Source: JASHPR01 sp963729365 (lineage in GTDB: Bacteria > Actinomycetota > Actinomycetes > Streptosporangiales > Streptosporangiaceae). From it: a DNA stretch of 64,000 nucleotides. A program made the translations under genes and the position numbers. Under the pieces are notes generated by a model. The model made no database searches and was not told where the DNA came from. It worked only from the letters and a program-made list of their open reading frames with translations. Where the stretch lies: positions 1,244,213 to 1,308,212 of the forward strand of contig CAVSNQ010000013.1 in assembly GCA_963729365.1 (NCBI GenBank), written 5' to 3'. Positions 8,737 through 17,967 of the stretch are shown here, one piece after another (position 1 is the first letter of the stretch; every line of letters begins with the position of its first letter).

Positions 8737-9990
8737 TTACAGGGCGACGCCGAGGAGCCCGTCGATGGTGTCGCGGACCAGGCCCGCATCCCCGGAAGCC
8801 GGGGCGGCCAGGGCCGCGTCCGCCCAGGCGTCGATCACGGCCAGCGCGCCGGGAGCGTCGAGATCGTCGGCCAGCCGCTCCCTGACCGCGCCGAGCACGG
8901 TCTCGGCCGCGGGTGCGGGCGGCGCGGGCGGCCCGGACGTCGCGGCGACGGCGGCGCGCCACCGGTCAAGCCGGGCCTGCGCCGCCGCAAGACCGGCGTC
9001 GGTCCAGTCCCAGTCGCCGCGGTAGTGATGAGCGAGGATCGCCAGCCGGATGGCCATCGGGTCGGTGCCGCCCGCCGTCAGCGCGGACACGAAGACCAGG
9101 TTGCCGCGCGACTTGGACATCTTCTCCCCGTCCAGCCGCACCATGCCGGCGTGCACGTAACGGCGGGCGAAGACCGGCTCCCCCGGGCTGGCCAGCCCGG
9201 CCAGCGCCACCCGCGCGTGCGAGGCGCTCATCTCATGGTGCGGGAAGATCAGGTCGGTGCCGCCCGCCTGCACGTCGAACGTGACGCCCAGGTACTCGGT
9301 GGCGATCGCCGCGCACTCCACGTGCCAGCCCGGCCGGCCGCGGCCGAACCCGGACGGCCACGCCGGCTCGCCGGGCCGCTCGGCCAGCCAGACCACGGCA
9401 TCGAGCGGATCCTTCTTGCCCGGCCGGCCAGGGTCGCCGCCGCGCTCGCCGAACAGCGCGGTCATCGCGGCCGCATCGAGCCCGGACACCGCCCCGAACG
9501 AGGGATCGGCCGACCGGGCGAAATACATGTCGCCGTCCAGGTCGTAGAGCGCGCCGTGGTCGGCCAGCAGCTGGCTGAGCCGCTCGATGACCGGCAGCGC
9601 CTCGACCGCGCCGACGTAGTGCGCGGGCGGGAGCACCCGCAGCGCCTCCATGTCGCCGCGGAACAGCGCGATCTCGCGGTCGGCCAGTTGCCGCCAGTCT
9701 TCGGAGTCCCGGGCCGCGCGCTCCAGCAGCGGGTCGTCCACGTCCGTGACGTTCTGCACGTAGCTGACCTCGTGCCCGGCGTCACGCCAGGCCCGTATCA
9801 GCAGGTCCCACGCGATGTACGTCGCCGCGTGCCCGATGTGCGTGGCGTCGTACGGCGTGATCCCGCAGGCGTACAGCGTCGCGGTCGGCCCGGCCGCCGC
9901 CACGGCCAGCTCTCCCGCGGCATCGGCAACTCTCGTCTCCGGACCCCGTCCGGGCAACTCGGGAACGCTCGCGCCACGCCAGGAATCCAT
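8737..9990 (-). CDS. mshC: Cysteine--1-D-myo-inosityl 2-amino-2-deoxy-alpha-D-glucopyranoside ligase
   Basis: MshC performs the ATP-dependent joining of cysteine to GlcN-inositol in mycothiol synthesis, the main thiol of Actinobacteria. The 417-residue protein has the class I synthetase signatures of its cysteinyl-tRNA synthetase relatives: YACGITPYDATHIGHA (Cys42 as zinc ligand, HIGH at 51-54), GWHVECAAIA, IFPHHEMSASHAR and KMSKSRGNLVFVS. Length and the GITPYDATHIGHAATY block separate it from CysS, whose products are longer. This gene is a strong indicator of an actinobacterial host. No other mycothiol gene is seen nearby. Confidence 0.95.
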   Translation of the reverse strand: MDSWRGASVPELPGRGPETRVADAAGELAVAAAGPTATLYACGITPYDATHIGHAATYIAWDLLIRAWRDAGHEVSYVQNVTDVDDPLLERAARDSEDWRQLADREIALFRGDMEALRVLPPAHYVGAVEALPVIERLSQLLADHGALYDLDGDMYFARSADPSFGAVSGLDAAAMTALFGERGGDPGRPGKKDPLDAVVWLAERPGEPAWPSGFGRGRPGWHVECAAIATEYLGVTFDVQAGGTDLIFPHHEMSASHARVALAGLASPGEPVFARRYVHAGMVRLDGEKMSKSRGNLVFVSALTAGGTDPMAIRLAILAHHYRGDWDWTDAGLAAAQARLDRWRAAVAATSGPPAPPAPAAETVLGAVRERLADDLDAPGALAVIDAWADAALAAPASGDAGLVRDTIDGLLGVAL

Positions 9991-10053
9991 AGCCGCCAGG
10001 CTATCGCTGCCCCGGCCGTGGGCTAACCCGCAGGTAGCGACGGGTCGCGGCGG

Positions 10054-11547
10054 TCAGGACGCGCCAGGGCCCTGTTCGAACGCGAACGCCAGCGCGAGCA
10101 GCCTCGCCTCGCTCCAGGGCGGACCCGTCAGCGACAGCCCGACCGGAAGGCCAGCCACACGGCCGGCCGGAACGGATAGCGACGGGTAGCCGCACATCGC
10201 GGCCGGCCCGGCCGTCGAGAACTCCGAGAGATCGCCGAGCACGTGGTCGGTCAGCCTCGCGGGCCCGCCGGTCAGCGCGACCACGGCGTCCAGCCGGTGG
10301 CCGTCGAGCGCACCGTCGAGCGCCGCGTGCGCGACCCGCTCGACCTCGCCGCGTACGGCCAGGTAGGCGGTGTCGCCGAGGTCGCCGCTGGTCGCCTCCG
10401 CTTGCTCGAAGAGCTCCTGGCCGAAGTGGACGAGCACGCGGTCCGCGTGCCGGATGTTGAAGTCGATGAGCTCGGCGAGCGTCATCGGGTGCTCGCCGGG
10501 AAGCGCGGCGAGATAGGCGTTCAGGTCGTGCTTGAACTCGTGCAGCAGCGCGGTGAGTTCCGGCTCGTGCAGCTGCTCCATGCCGGGTAGCTGCACCGGG
10601 TCGATGACCTCGGCGCCGCAGGCGCGCAGCCGCGCGACCGCGGCGTCGAGCACGGCCGCGGTGGCCGGGCCCGCCGCGGCTGAGCCGTCCCGCCAGATGC
10701 CCAGGCGCGCGCCGGCCAGCGCGCCCGCGTCCAGGAACGCCGTGTAGTCGGCGGGCAGGCCCGCGGCGCGCGCGGTGGCCGGGTCGGCCGGATCCGGGCC
10801 GGCCAGCGGCCCGAGCAGCGCCGCCGCATCGGCCACGCAGCTGGTCATCGGGCCGGCGGTGTCCTGGACGGCCGTGATCGGCACGATGCCGGCCCGGCTG
10901 ATCAGCCCGACCGTGGGCTTGAGGCCGACCACGCCGCACGCGCTGGCCGGGGAGACGATGCTGCCGTCGGTTTCCGTCCCGATGGCCACCGGGGCCAGGC
11001 CCGCGGCGACCGCGGCCGCGGATCCCGAGCTCGAGCCCGACGGGTTGCGGCCGCTGCCGTGCGGGTTCACCGTCTGGCCGCCGAGCGTGCTCCAGCCGCT
11101 GCTGGAGCTCGTCGAGCGGCAGTTGGCCCACTCGGACAGGTTGGCCTGGCCGAGGATCACCGCTCCGGCCGCGCGCAGCCCGGCGACCAGGAAGGCGTCG
11201 CCCGACTCCGCGCCGGCCAGCGCGGGTGAGCCCGCGGTCGCGGGCCGCCCGGCGACCGCGATGTTGTCCTTGATCAGCACCGGGATGCCCTCCAGCGAGC
11301 CGCGCGGCGCCCCGCTGGCCCGGGCGGCGTCGCAGGCCGCCGCCTCTCCCGGAGCATCCGGGCTGACCGCGATCACCGCGTGCAACTCCGGGTTGAACCG
11401 CTCGATGCGGTCCAGGTAGAACGCGGTCAGGCCGGCCGATGTCAGCGAGCCGGAGGACAGCGCCTGCCGGAGCGCGGCCACGGTGGCGCCGCGGGCACCG
11501 ATGCCCGAGTCGCCGACGACCTCATCCAGGGATTCAGGTACCGACAT
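10054..11547 (-). CDS. Amidase (amidase signature family)
   Basis: The 497-residue protein carries the Ser-cisSer-Lys machinery of amidase-signature enzymes: VLIKDNIAV holds the catalytic lysine, and the Gly/Ser-rich block GSSSGSAAAVAAGLAPVAIG followed by TETDGSIVSPAS holds both serines. It hydrolyses an amide bond of an unidentified substrate. It resembles the stand-alone amidases used in nitrogen or secondary metabolism rather than GatA, since no gatB or gatC is adjacent. It is divergent from the YbaK-like gene. Confidence 0.9.
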   Translation of the reverse strand: MSVPESLDEVVGDSGIGARGATVAALRQALSSGSLTSAGLTAFYLDRIERFNPELHAVIAVSPDAPGEAAACDAARASGAPRGSLEGIPVLIKDNIAVAGRPATAGSPALAGAESGDAFLVAGLRAAGAVILGQANLSEWANCRSTSSSSGWSTLGGQTVNPHGSGRNPSGSSSGSAAAVAAGLAPVAIGTETDGSIVSPASACGVVGLKPTVGLISRAGIVPITAVQDTAGPMTSCVADAAALLGPLAGPDPADPATARAAGLPADYTAFLDAGALAGARLGIWRDGSAAAGPATAAVLDAAVARLRACGAEVIDPVQLPGMEQLHEPELTALLHEFKHDLNAYLAALPGEHPMTLAELIDFNIRHADRVLVHFGQELFEQAEATSGDLGDTAYLAVRGEVERVAHAALDGALDGHRLDAVVALTGGPARLTDHVLGDLSEFSTAGPAAMCGYPSLSVPAGRVAGLPVGLSLTGPPWSEARLLALAFAFEQGPGAS

Positions 11548-11653
11548 GCTGGAACCCTACGGCCTGGTCGCGCTGGCCCGGGAGGAGGCGCCGACGTCAA
11601 TCGAGCCGGCGCCGCGTGGCCGGGACGGGCGCGAGGTCCCTAGACTCATCCGG

Positions 11654-12202
11654 GTGACCCTGCGCATCGGCCGCCTCGAGGCGGTGCCCGCTCTGGACCG
11701 GCCCGACCTGCTGGCCCCGGCCGTCGCCGCGGCTCTCGCGGCGCTGGACGGCAAGCTGCCCGCCGGCGCGGTGGGCGTGGCGGAGATCGACCCCGAGCTG
11801 GCCGATACGGCCGCGTTCTGCGAGCGCTACGGCGTTGCCCTCGGCGAGTCAGCCAACTGCGTGGTCGTGGCCGGCCGCCGCGACGGCGAGACCAGGTTCG
11901 CCGCCTGCGTGGTGCTCGCCACCACCCGGGCCGACGTGAACGGCGTGGTCCGCCGCCAGCTCGACGTGCGCAAGGCGTCGTTCGCGGCCGTCGACGTCGC
12001 GGTGGCCGAGACCGCCATGGAGTACGGCGGCATCACCCCGATCGGCGTGCCCGCGTCGTGGCCCGTGTTCGTGGACGCGGCGGTGGCCGCCGCCCCGCGG
12101 GTGATCGTCGGCAGCGGCGTGCGGCGCTCCAAGCTCACGCTGCCGGGCGAGGCGCTCGGCCTGCTGCCCGGCGCGGTGATCCTGGACGGGCTCGGGCGCT
12201 GA
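11654..12202 (+). CDS. YbaK/EbsC family protein (aminoacyl-tRNA deacylase-like)
   Basis: The roughly 180-residue product fits the YbaK/ProX editing-domain family, which removes wrongly attached amino acids from tRNA. Visible family features are CVVVAGRRDGETRFAACVVL, DVRKASFAAVDVA, the glycine-rich loop AMEYGGITPIGVP and VIVGSGVRRSKLTLPG. The GTG at 11654 gives the standard length. An in-frame ATG at 11546 would add 36 residues with no family match and would overlap the divergent amidase start. The gene ends 10 bp before the convergent CPBP gene. Confidence 0.82.
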   Translation: MTLRIGRLEAVPALDRPDLLAPAVAAALAALDGKLPAGAVGVAEIDPELADTAAFCERYGVALGESANCVVVAGRRDGETRFAACVVLATTRADVNGVVRRQLDVRKASFAAVDVAVAETAMEYGGITPIGVPASWPVFVDAAVAAAPRVIVGSGVRRSKLTLPGEALGLLPGAVILDGLGR

Positions 12203-12211
12203 CCGGCCGGC

Positions 12212-12994
12212 CTACGCCTTGGGTAGCCAGGACACCCGGCCGATGAGCGCCGCGTACCCCACGAACGTGACCGCGTCGATGAGCGTGTGGGCGATGATCA
12301 GCGGGGTGACCCGCCCCCACCGCCGGTACAGGTAGCCGAAGATCAGGCCCATCACCGCGTTCCCGATGAACGCGCCGAAGCCCTGGTACAGGTGGTAGCA
12401 GCCGCGCAGCACCGCGCTGAACGCGATCGCCTTCCACGGGTTCCAGCGGAGCTGGTCAAGCCGGCGCAGCAGGTAGCCGATGACCAGGATCTCCTCGAGG
12501 ATGCCGTCGTGCGCGGCGGACAGGATCAGCACCGGAGTGCGCCACCAGACCGCGGGCAGCGATTCGGGGACCACGTTCAGTTCGAGCCCGAGGTGGTATG
12601 CGGTCAGGTACAGGGCCAGTCCTGACCCGCCGATGACCGCGGCGAGCACCGCGCCGCGCAGGATGTCCTTGCCCGGCTGGGTCGCGTCCAGGCCCATGTC
12701 CGATGGCCCCTCGCCGGTCCTGGCCAGCAGGTAGAACACGAGCACGACCGGCGAGAGGGCCTCGGCGATGCCGGCCAGCTCCAGCGCCAGGTCGAGCCAG
12801 TTGTTCACCGCCATCGGCCCCACGAGCAGCACCTGCTGGCTGCCCAGGGACTGCCGGGAGAGCAGCGACCCGATCAAGTTCAGCAGAGCGTTCAGCGCGC
12901 TCGCGCCGAGTGACACGGCGAAGACAGCGAACAGCTCCCATCGGATCATCCGATCCGACGGCAAGCGTAGGCTGGTACCCTCCCCGAGTGCCAC
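12212..12994 (-). CDS. CPBP family intramembrane metalloprotease
   Basis: The 260-residue membrane protein has about eight hydrophobic segments and the CPBP/Abi motifs: motif 1 EEILVIGYLLRRLDQL with the paired glutamates, motif 2 FSAVLRGCYHLYQGFGAFIGN with a metal-ligand histidine, and motif 3 IIAHTLIDAV. Relatives are Rce1-like prenyl proteases or bacteriocin self-immunity factors; a proteolytic role is likely but its target is unknown. The conserved arginine of the usual EExxxR motif is replaced, as in a common actinobacterial subgroup. The start may be the GTG at 12994 or the ATG at 12949. Confidence 0.83.
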   Translation of the reverse strand: MALGEGTSLRLPSDRMIRWELFAVFAVSLGASALNALLNLIGSLLSRQSLGSQQVLLVGPMAVNNWLDLALELAGIAEALSPVVLVFYLLARTGEGPSDMGLDATQPGKDILRGAVLAAVIGGSGLALYLTAYHLGLELNVVPESLPAVWWRTPVLILSAAHDGILEEILVIGYLLRRLDQLRWNPWKAIAFSAVLRGCYHLYQGFGAFIGNAVMGLIFGYLYRRWGRVTPLIIAHTLIDAVTFVGYAALIGRVSWLPKA

Positions 12995-13302
12995 GTGAGG
13001 ACTCTATTCGGTGCAGCGGGACGAGCCGCACCGGGCACATGCTGACTCTGGGGAACCGTGAACAGGAGCGAGCCGACGGATTGGACGCGCCGCGGCCACG
13101 ACCCGGGCGCCGCCAGGACCGTCAGTCCGGGCGATCCGGGCGAACCAGTCACGGCTGAGCTCCCCGCCGTCGGCCCGGGCCCGGCCGGGCCGGCGCAGGC
13201 ACCCGGCCGGAGCCCGCGCCCGGGGCGGAGGCGCCCGGCGGGGCAGGCGCCCGGGCCGGGTCCAGGTCCGGCCGGGCGGCGCGGCACCTGGCCCTGCTCG
13301 TC

Positions 13303-14994
13303 GTGTACCTGGCCGCCGGGATCGCGCTGACCTGGCCCAATGTCACGTACCTGACCGGGCACCGGCTGCCGGCCGTGCGCGACATCTCGGGTTACGTGTG
13401 GGACCTGTGGTGGACCGCGCGCCAGGTCGCCCACCTGGGCAATCCCTGGTTCACCGGTCACATGGCCGCCCCGGTCGGCATTCAGCTGGGGTTTGACACC
13501 ACCATGCCGCTGGCCGGCCTGATCATGACCCCGGTCACGCTGGTCTTCGGCGCCAGCGTCTCGTTCAGCCTGCTCAGCATCGTGGCGCCGGGCCTGCTGT
13601 GCTACGTGATGTACCGGGCCGCCCGGCTGTGGCTGGCCGAGCCGGGCGCGATCGCCGCCGGGGCGCTGTTCGGGCTGTCCTCGATGCTGGCCTGGCAGGA
13701 GTGGTATCACCTCAACATCGCGCTCGGCACGCTGTTCCTGCCGATGACCCTGGAGGCCGCGGTGCGGCTGCGCCGCCGCCCCGGCATCCGCCAGGGCGTG
13801 ATCCTGGGCGTCGTGCTGGGGGCCAGCGTGCTGGTCAACCAGGAGTCGGCGGTGATGGCCGCGCTGCTGGCCGCCGTGATCCTGGTGCCGTGGCTGGCCC
13901 GGCGCCCGGCCGCTGACCGGCTGCGGGCGCTGGCCGCGGGCGCCGTGGCCGGGGTCGTCGTGGCCAGCCCGCAGCTCATCGCGATGCTCCAGCAGGCCGT
14001 CGCGGGCGGCGCGGACGTCAGCGCGACCAAGCTGGCCAGCAGCTACGACACCTACGGGGCCGGGCTGCCCGGCCTGTTCGCGCCCTCACCCCAGGTGGCC
14101 CACTTCGGCCTGCACCGGCTGGCGACGATCTACCAGTACCGCATCCCCACCGAGTCGGTGGCCACGTTCGGCCTGGTCCTCAGCGTGCTCGCGGTGTGCG
14201 GCCTGGCCGCCTCGTGGCGGCGCCGCAGTGCCTGGCTACTCGCGCTGCTGTGGCTGGGGGGCGCGGCGCTCGCGCTCGGGCCCACGCTGGTGATCGGCAG
14301 CCGCGCCTACGTGCCGCTGGCGACGACCTGGGATGGCACGCGGATGTCGCTGATCATGCCGTATACCTGGCTGGTGCACCTGCCCGGCCTGTCCGCGCTG
14401 CGGGAGGCCGACCGGCTGGCCCTGCTCGGCCTGATCGGCGCCGCCGTGCTGGCCGGCAGCGCGGTCGACTGGCTCTACGGCCACGCCCGGCTGGTGATCC
14501 CCGTGGTGGCCGTGCTGGCGATCGCGGAGGCCGGGTGGACCGGGGCCCCGTCCCGCGGGCTGATGCCCACGGCCATGACCGCCCTGGACCGGCCCATCGC
14601 CGCCGACCATTCCGGTTCGATAGTGCTGGACATCCCCTTCGGCCTGCGCGGCGGGCTTCCGCTCTACGGTGCGGCGACCGCGAAGCCCGCGCTGGTGCTG
14701 GCCACCACGGACGGCCACCCCCGGGCCATTTCCTATACCTCCTGGGTGCCGAAGGCGACCACCAGGTGGTTCCGGAGGCACCCGTTCTACGTATGGCTGG
14801 TGGCCGCCCAGAACGGCAGCCAGGTACCGGCGGACAGGCTCGCCGCCGCGCGCCGCGACGTCCGCACCATGGATATCGGCTGGGTGCTGATCTGGAGCCC
14901 GACCGGCCGGTCCGTCCAGTACCTGAAGAGCGTCGGCTTCGTGTACGACTACCGGGCCGATCACGTCTCCGTTTACCGGCCGGGCTGGAAATAA
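13303..14994 (+). CDS. Polytopic membrane protein (glycosyltransferase-like), N-terminus possibly frameshifted
   Basis: At least 563 residues with 10 or more membrane segments. The first outer loop after LAAGIALTWPNVTYLTGHRL has an aspartate in RDISGYVWDLWW, similar in plan to GT-C enzymes, and the C-terminal part carries FRRHPFYVWLVAAQ. Substrate is unknown. The annotated GTG at 13303 sits inside the first membrane helix, whose reading frame is open back to 13159 but has no start codon. A GTG at 13058 in another frame has a good N-terminal reading, so the true gene probably begins at 13058 and is split by an indel near 13200. Confidence 0.75.
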   Translation: MYLAAGIALTWPNVTYLTGHRLPAVRDISGYVWDLWWTARQVAHLGNPWFTGHMAAPVGIQLGFDTTMPLAGLIMTPVTLVFGASVSFSLLSIVAPGLLCYVMYRAARLWLAEPGAIAAGALFGLSSMLAWQEWYHLNIALGTLFLPMTLEAAVRLRRRPGIRQGVILGVVLGASVLVNQESAVMAALLAAVILVPWLARRPAADRLRALAAGAVAGVVVASPQLIAMLQQAVAGGADVSATKLASSYDTYGAGLPGLFAPSPQVAHFGLHRLATIYQYRIPTESVATFGLVLSVLAVCGLAASWRRRSAWLLALLWLGGAALALGPTLVIGSRAYVPLATTWDGTRMSLIMPYTWLVHLPGLSALREADRLALLGLIGAAVLAGSAVDWLYGHARLVIPVVAVLAIAEAGWTGAPSRGLMPTAMTALDRPIAADHSGSIVLDIPFGLRGGLPLYGAATAKPALVLATTDGHPRAISYTSWVPKATTRWFRRHPFYVWLVAAQNGSQVPADRLAAARRDVRTMDIGWVLIWSPTGRSVQYLKSVGFVYDYRADHVSVYRPGWK

Positions 14995-15007
14995 CGGCGC
15001 ACGCCGC

Positions 15008-15781
15008 CTAGTCGGCGCGGTCGCCGTCTTCCTTGACCCGCGCGACCGCCACCACGGACTGGCCGAAGGGCGGGTGGTCGCCCACGAGGCGCTCGAGCAA
15101 CCGGACCACCGGCACCACCAGGCGGTCGTAGAAGGCCATCGTCCCGCCGGTGGACGGCTGCTTCTTCAGCAGGCTGGTGAACGCGTAATAGCAGACCAGG
15201 CCCAGGGAATTCGCGTAACGGACCGAGACGACCTCGAGTCCCGCGGCGGTTAGCGCCTTCGTCATCGAGCGCTTCGTGTAGCGCCGCACGTGCCCGGTGG
15301 CGATGTCGACCGGACTCATCGCGAACGGAAACGCCGGGCACACCAGAACGACGTAGCCCTCGGGCCGGACCAGCCCGGCCATGCTCTGCAGCGCCCCGAC
15401 GTGGTCATCGATGTGCTCGAGCACGTTGTAGGAGACCAGGCACGAGTGGTCACCGCGCTCCTCGGTGGGCAGCAGCAGCTGGCGCACGGTGACGCTGGGA
15501 TAAACGGCCATGTGCTTCTTTAGCTCGGCGAAGAGAGCCGGATCCGCTTCGGTCGCCGTGTACTTCTCGACCGAGGGAATCCATTCCAGTGCGTAATCTC
15601 CGAGCCCGCTGCCGATCTCGATCGGGTGTTCACCGAGATACGGCTTGGCAAAGGCGGCGAACCACTTCCTGTGGTTCTGGCATTCCGCCAGCGCGACCAG
15701 GACGTCACACTGGATCTGCCGGTCACCGCGGATCTGATCCGTGTCGTCCCTTGTCACGTCCTCAGAACGCGCTGTGTCCAC
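15008..15781 (-). CDS. SAM-dependent methyltransferase (class I)
   Basis: The roughly 257-residue product shows a Rossmann methyltransferase: PIEIGSGLGDYALEW is motif I binding the methionine part of SAM, TATEADPALFAEL is motif II, and LVSYNVLEHIDDHVGALQSM with VRPEGYVVLVCPAF covers motifs IV-V. The tail HVRRYTKRSMTKALTAAGLEV is typical of the Methyltransf_11/23 group that modifies lipids or small molecules. The GTG at 15781 is preferred; the frame stays open to a possible start at 15832. It converges on the membrane protein gene ending at 14994, and the pairing with glycosyltransferase-like genes hints at glycoconjugate work. Confidence 0.85.
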   Translation of the reverse strand: MDTARSEDVTRDDTDQIRGDRQIQCDVLVALAECQNHRKWFAAFAKPYLGEHPIEIGSGLGDYALEWIPSVEKYTATEADPALFAELKKHMAVYPSVTVRQLLLPTEERGDHSCLVSYNVLEHIDDHVGALQSMAGLVRPEGYVVLVCPAFPFAMSPVDIATGHVRRYTKRSMTKALTAAGLEVVSVRYANSLGLVCYYAFTSLLKKQPSTGGTMAFYDRLVVPVVRLLERLVGDHPPFGQSVVAVARVKEDGDRAD

Positions 15782-15832
15782 TCGCCTCAACCTCTCGCTG
15801 CCAACGTCGCATGAATCCGGCCATGAAACCAC

Positions 15833-16165
15833 AAAACGTCAACCACGCGGGCCACAACCGGAACTGCAGGCCCATACCACCGGCCGGCGGCCCGGAGCCC
15901 GAGCCGATGCCGGGTGTGGCAGCATGTCCGGATCCTCCACCACCGGGCACGCGGTTACACCTAGCTCGGGTGATCCTACCTGTGCCCGGGAACGCGCAGG
16001 GCCATGCGCGGCAAGTCCGGCCTGGCCGCTCCGCGCGCTGTGGCCCGGCCGCTCCGTGCGCTGTGATGCTGGGTCGAATACAGTCCGGTCCAGGGCCGCG
16101 TCCGCCGCCTTCGGATCATCCGTCATGCTGGTTGATAAAGCGTCATAAAGCGTTAAGGAGCACCG
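15833..16165. other. Intergenic region without a recognised gene
   Basis: This 330-bp stretch separates the divergent methyltransferase and small membrane protein genes and should contain both promoters. I see no coding signature. A 9-bp direct repeat, ATAAAGCGT at 16135-16143 and 16145-16153, lies directly before the ribosome binding site of the rightward gene. Confidence 0.5.
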
Positions 16166-16654
16166 ATGTACCAGCCGTACCCGACCTCTGGGGGGATGCC
16201 GGAGCCGCAGCGGCCGGCCGCGCCCAATTCCGTGCAGACCGCGGTCAAGCTCATGTACGCGGGCGCGGCGCTCAGCTTCATCGAGCTGGTCGTGAGCCTG
16301 GCCACCGTCAGCCGCCTGAAGAGCGCGATCCTGAACAAGTACCCCCACTACACCTCGGCCCAGGTGCACTCGGCTGAGGTCGTGATCGTGGCCGGCGTGG
16401 TGGTCGAGGCGGTCATCGCGATAGCCCTGTGGCTCTGGATGGCCAGGGCCAACTCGAACGGCCGCAACTACGCCCGGATCACCGGGTCGGTGTTCTTCGG
16501 CCTGTACACCCTGTTCCTGCTGATCTCGCTCAGGCGCCCGAGCGCCGGCGTCGGACTGATTTTCGCCCTGCTGGTGTGGCTGGCGGGCCTGGGCGCGGTG
16601 ATCATGCTGTGGCGGAGGGAATCGGGGGCCTACTTCACCCCGCGTGAACAGTAA
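16166..16654 (+). CDS. Small four-helix membrane protein, unknown function
   Basis: The 162-residue protein starts with a Pro-rich cytosolic leader (MYQPYPTSGGMPEPQRP) typical of actinobacterial membrane proteins, then four membrane segments at about residues 28-48, 72-92, 104-122 and 128-148. No family-specific motif is recognised. AAGGAG lies 7 nt before the ATG. It ends 20 bp inside the convergent ROK regulator gene. Confidence 0.78.
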   Translation: MYQPYPTSGGMPEPQRPAAPNSVQTAVKLMYAGAALSFIELVVSLATVSRLKSAILNKYPHYTSAQVHSAEVVIVAGVVVEAVIAIALWLWMARANSNGRNYARITGSVFFGLYTLFLLISLRRPSAGVGLIFALLVWLAGLGAVIMLWRRESGAYFTPREQ

Positions 16655-17924
16655 GCCGGATCAGCCGCGACCAGGCCAGATCCGCGGCTGAGGCCAGGCA
16701 GCCGTCCACGACCGCATCGGTACCAAGGGCACTCACCCGCACCTCGGGCAGCACCGGCGCCAGCACGCGCAGCTCGGCCGTCACGGCGGCCGAGAAGCCG
16801 GGGGCCTGGCCGATGCCGCCGCCCAGGACAACGAGTTCCGGGTCAACCACGGTGACCACCGCGCTGATCGCCTTGGCCACCAGGCGCGCCTCCGCGGCCA
16901 CGACCGCCGCGGCCCGCTCGTCACCCCGGGCCGCGGCCGCGAAGACGCTGCGCGCGGAGACCGGTCCCCGCATGCCCGCCCGCCGGGCGGCGCGGACCAC
17001 GGCGGGCGCGGAACCCGCGGCCTCCAGCGCGCCCCGGCGCCGGGCGTCGTCCTCGTCGGTGCCCGGGCCCTCCGAGATCGGCATGTAGGCGATCTCGCCG
17101 GCCACGCCGTGCGCCCCGCGGTGCAGCCGGCCGTCCAGGACCAGGCCCAGGCCGATGCCGGTCCCGATCCACACGAAGGCGAAGCTCGCGAACTCCCTGC
17201 CGTGTCCGTGCGCCCGCTCGGCCAGCGCCGCGGCGTCCGCGTCGTTCTCGATGACCAGGCTGTCTCCGAACGCCTCCCTGAGGCCGGTCAGGACGGCCGG
17301 GCGGCTCAGGCCGGACAGGCCGCCGGTCAGGGCCATGGCGCCGCGCCGCGGATCGTAGACCCCCGGGCTGCCGATCACGGTCTGCGTGATGGCGTTCCTG
17401 GCTACCCCGGCATCCGCGCACAGCGTGTCGGCCAGCCGGATGAGCTCGGTCACCCGGCCGCGCACACTGGAGGCCCGGGTCCTGGCCGAGTGCTTCGCGC
17501 GGATCTCGCCGGTCAGGTCGGCCAGCGCGCCGCGCAGGTAGTGGTGGCCGATGTCCAGCCCGAGCACGAACCCGGCGTCGGGGGAGATCTCGAACAGCCG
17601 GGCCGAGCGGCCGGGCACGCCGGTCCGCTGTCCGGCGATCGTGATCAGGCCCGAGCGCTCCAGGTTGGCCAGGGCCAGCGAGACGGTGGGCTTGGAGAGC
17701 CCGGACAGGCGGGCCAGCTCAGCCCGCGAGCACAATCCGAGCTGGCGGATGTGGCCGAGCAGGAGCTGCTCGTTCAGGGCCCGGATGAGCTGGGGCCTGG
17801 CCGCCTGGCCGCCCCGCTGGCCCGGCACGCCGAGGAACTCGCCGCCGACCGGCTCGGTGCCCGGCGACTCGGCGACCCCCGCCGCGCCGGCTGACGTACT
17901 AGTCAAGGGCACCTCCGTCGTCAT
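16635..17924 (-). CDS. ROK family transcriptional repressor
   Basis: The 429-residue protein joins an N-terminal winged helix (residues about 45-100, SRAELARLSGLSKPTVSLAL then LERSGLITIAGQRTG) to a ROK sugar-binding domain (VLGLDIGHHYLRGALADL, WIGTGIGLGLVLDGR, GVAGEIAYMP). It is the third gene of the leftward operon after PfkB and the GH4 enzyme, 43 bp behind the latter. The usual ROK zinc cluster CxCGxxGC after GEIAY is missing here. It is the best candidate to bind the palindrome at 20418-20444 and to respond to the sugar handled by this locus. Confidence 0.9.
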   Translation of the reverse strand: MTTEVPLTSTSAGAAGVAESPGTEPVGGEFLGVPGQRGGQAARPQLIRALNEQLLLGHIRQLGLCSRAELARLSGLSKPTVSLALANLERSGLITIAGQRTGVPGRSARLFEISPDAGFVLGLDIGHHYLRGALADLTGEIRAKHSARTRASSVRGRVTELIRLADTLCADAGVARNAITQTVIGSPGVYDPRRGAMALTGGLSGLSRPAVLTGLREAFGDSLVIENDADAAALAERAHGHGREFASFAFVWIGTGIGLGLVLDGRLHRGAHGVAGEIAYMPISEGPGTDEDDARRRGALEAAGSAPAVVRAARRAGMRGPVSARSVFAAAARGDERAAAVVAAEARLVAKAISAVVTVVDPELVVLGGGIGQAPGFSAAVTAELRVLAPVLPEVRVSALGTDAVVDGCLASAADLAWSRLIRLTVHAG

Positions 17925-17967
17925 CTTCCCGCACTGCGCTCATCAGGCGCCAACGGATAAGGCTGGC

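Noticed and set aside
8737..9990. Cysteinyl-tRNA synthetase
   Set aside because: The enzyme is related, but length, N-terminal sequence and the GITPYDATHIGHA block identify MshC.
7003..10026. A 1007-codon forward open frame
   Set aside because: It covers the glycosyltransferase-like and mshC genes on the opposite strand. Its translation is rich in Arg, Gly, Gln and His with no domain, as expected for the antisense of GC-rich coding DNA.
10054..11547. GatA subunit of the tRNA amidotransferase
   Set aside because: The protein has amidase-signature motifs, but no gatB or gatC is adjacent and the C-terminal part does not look like GatA.
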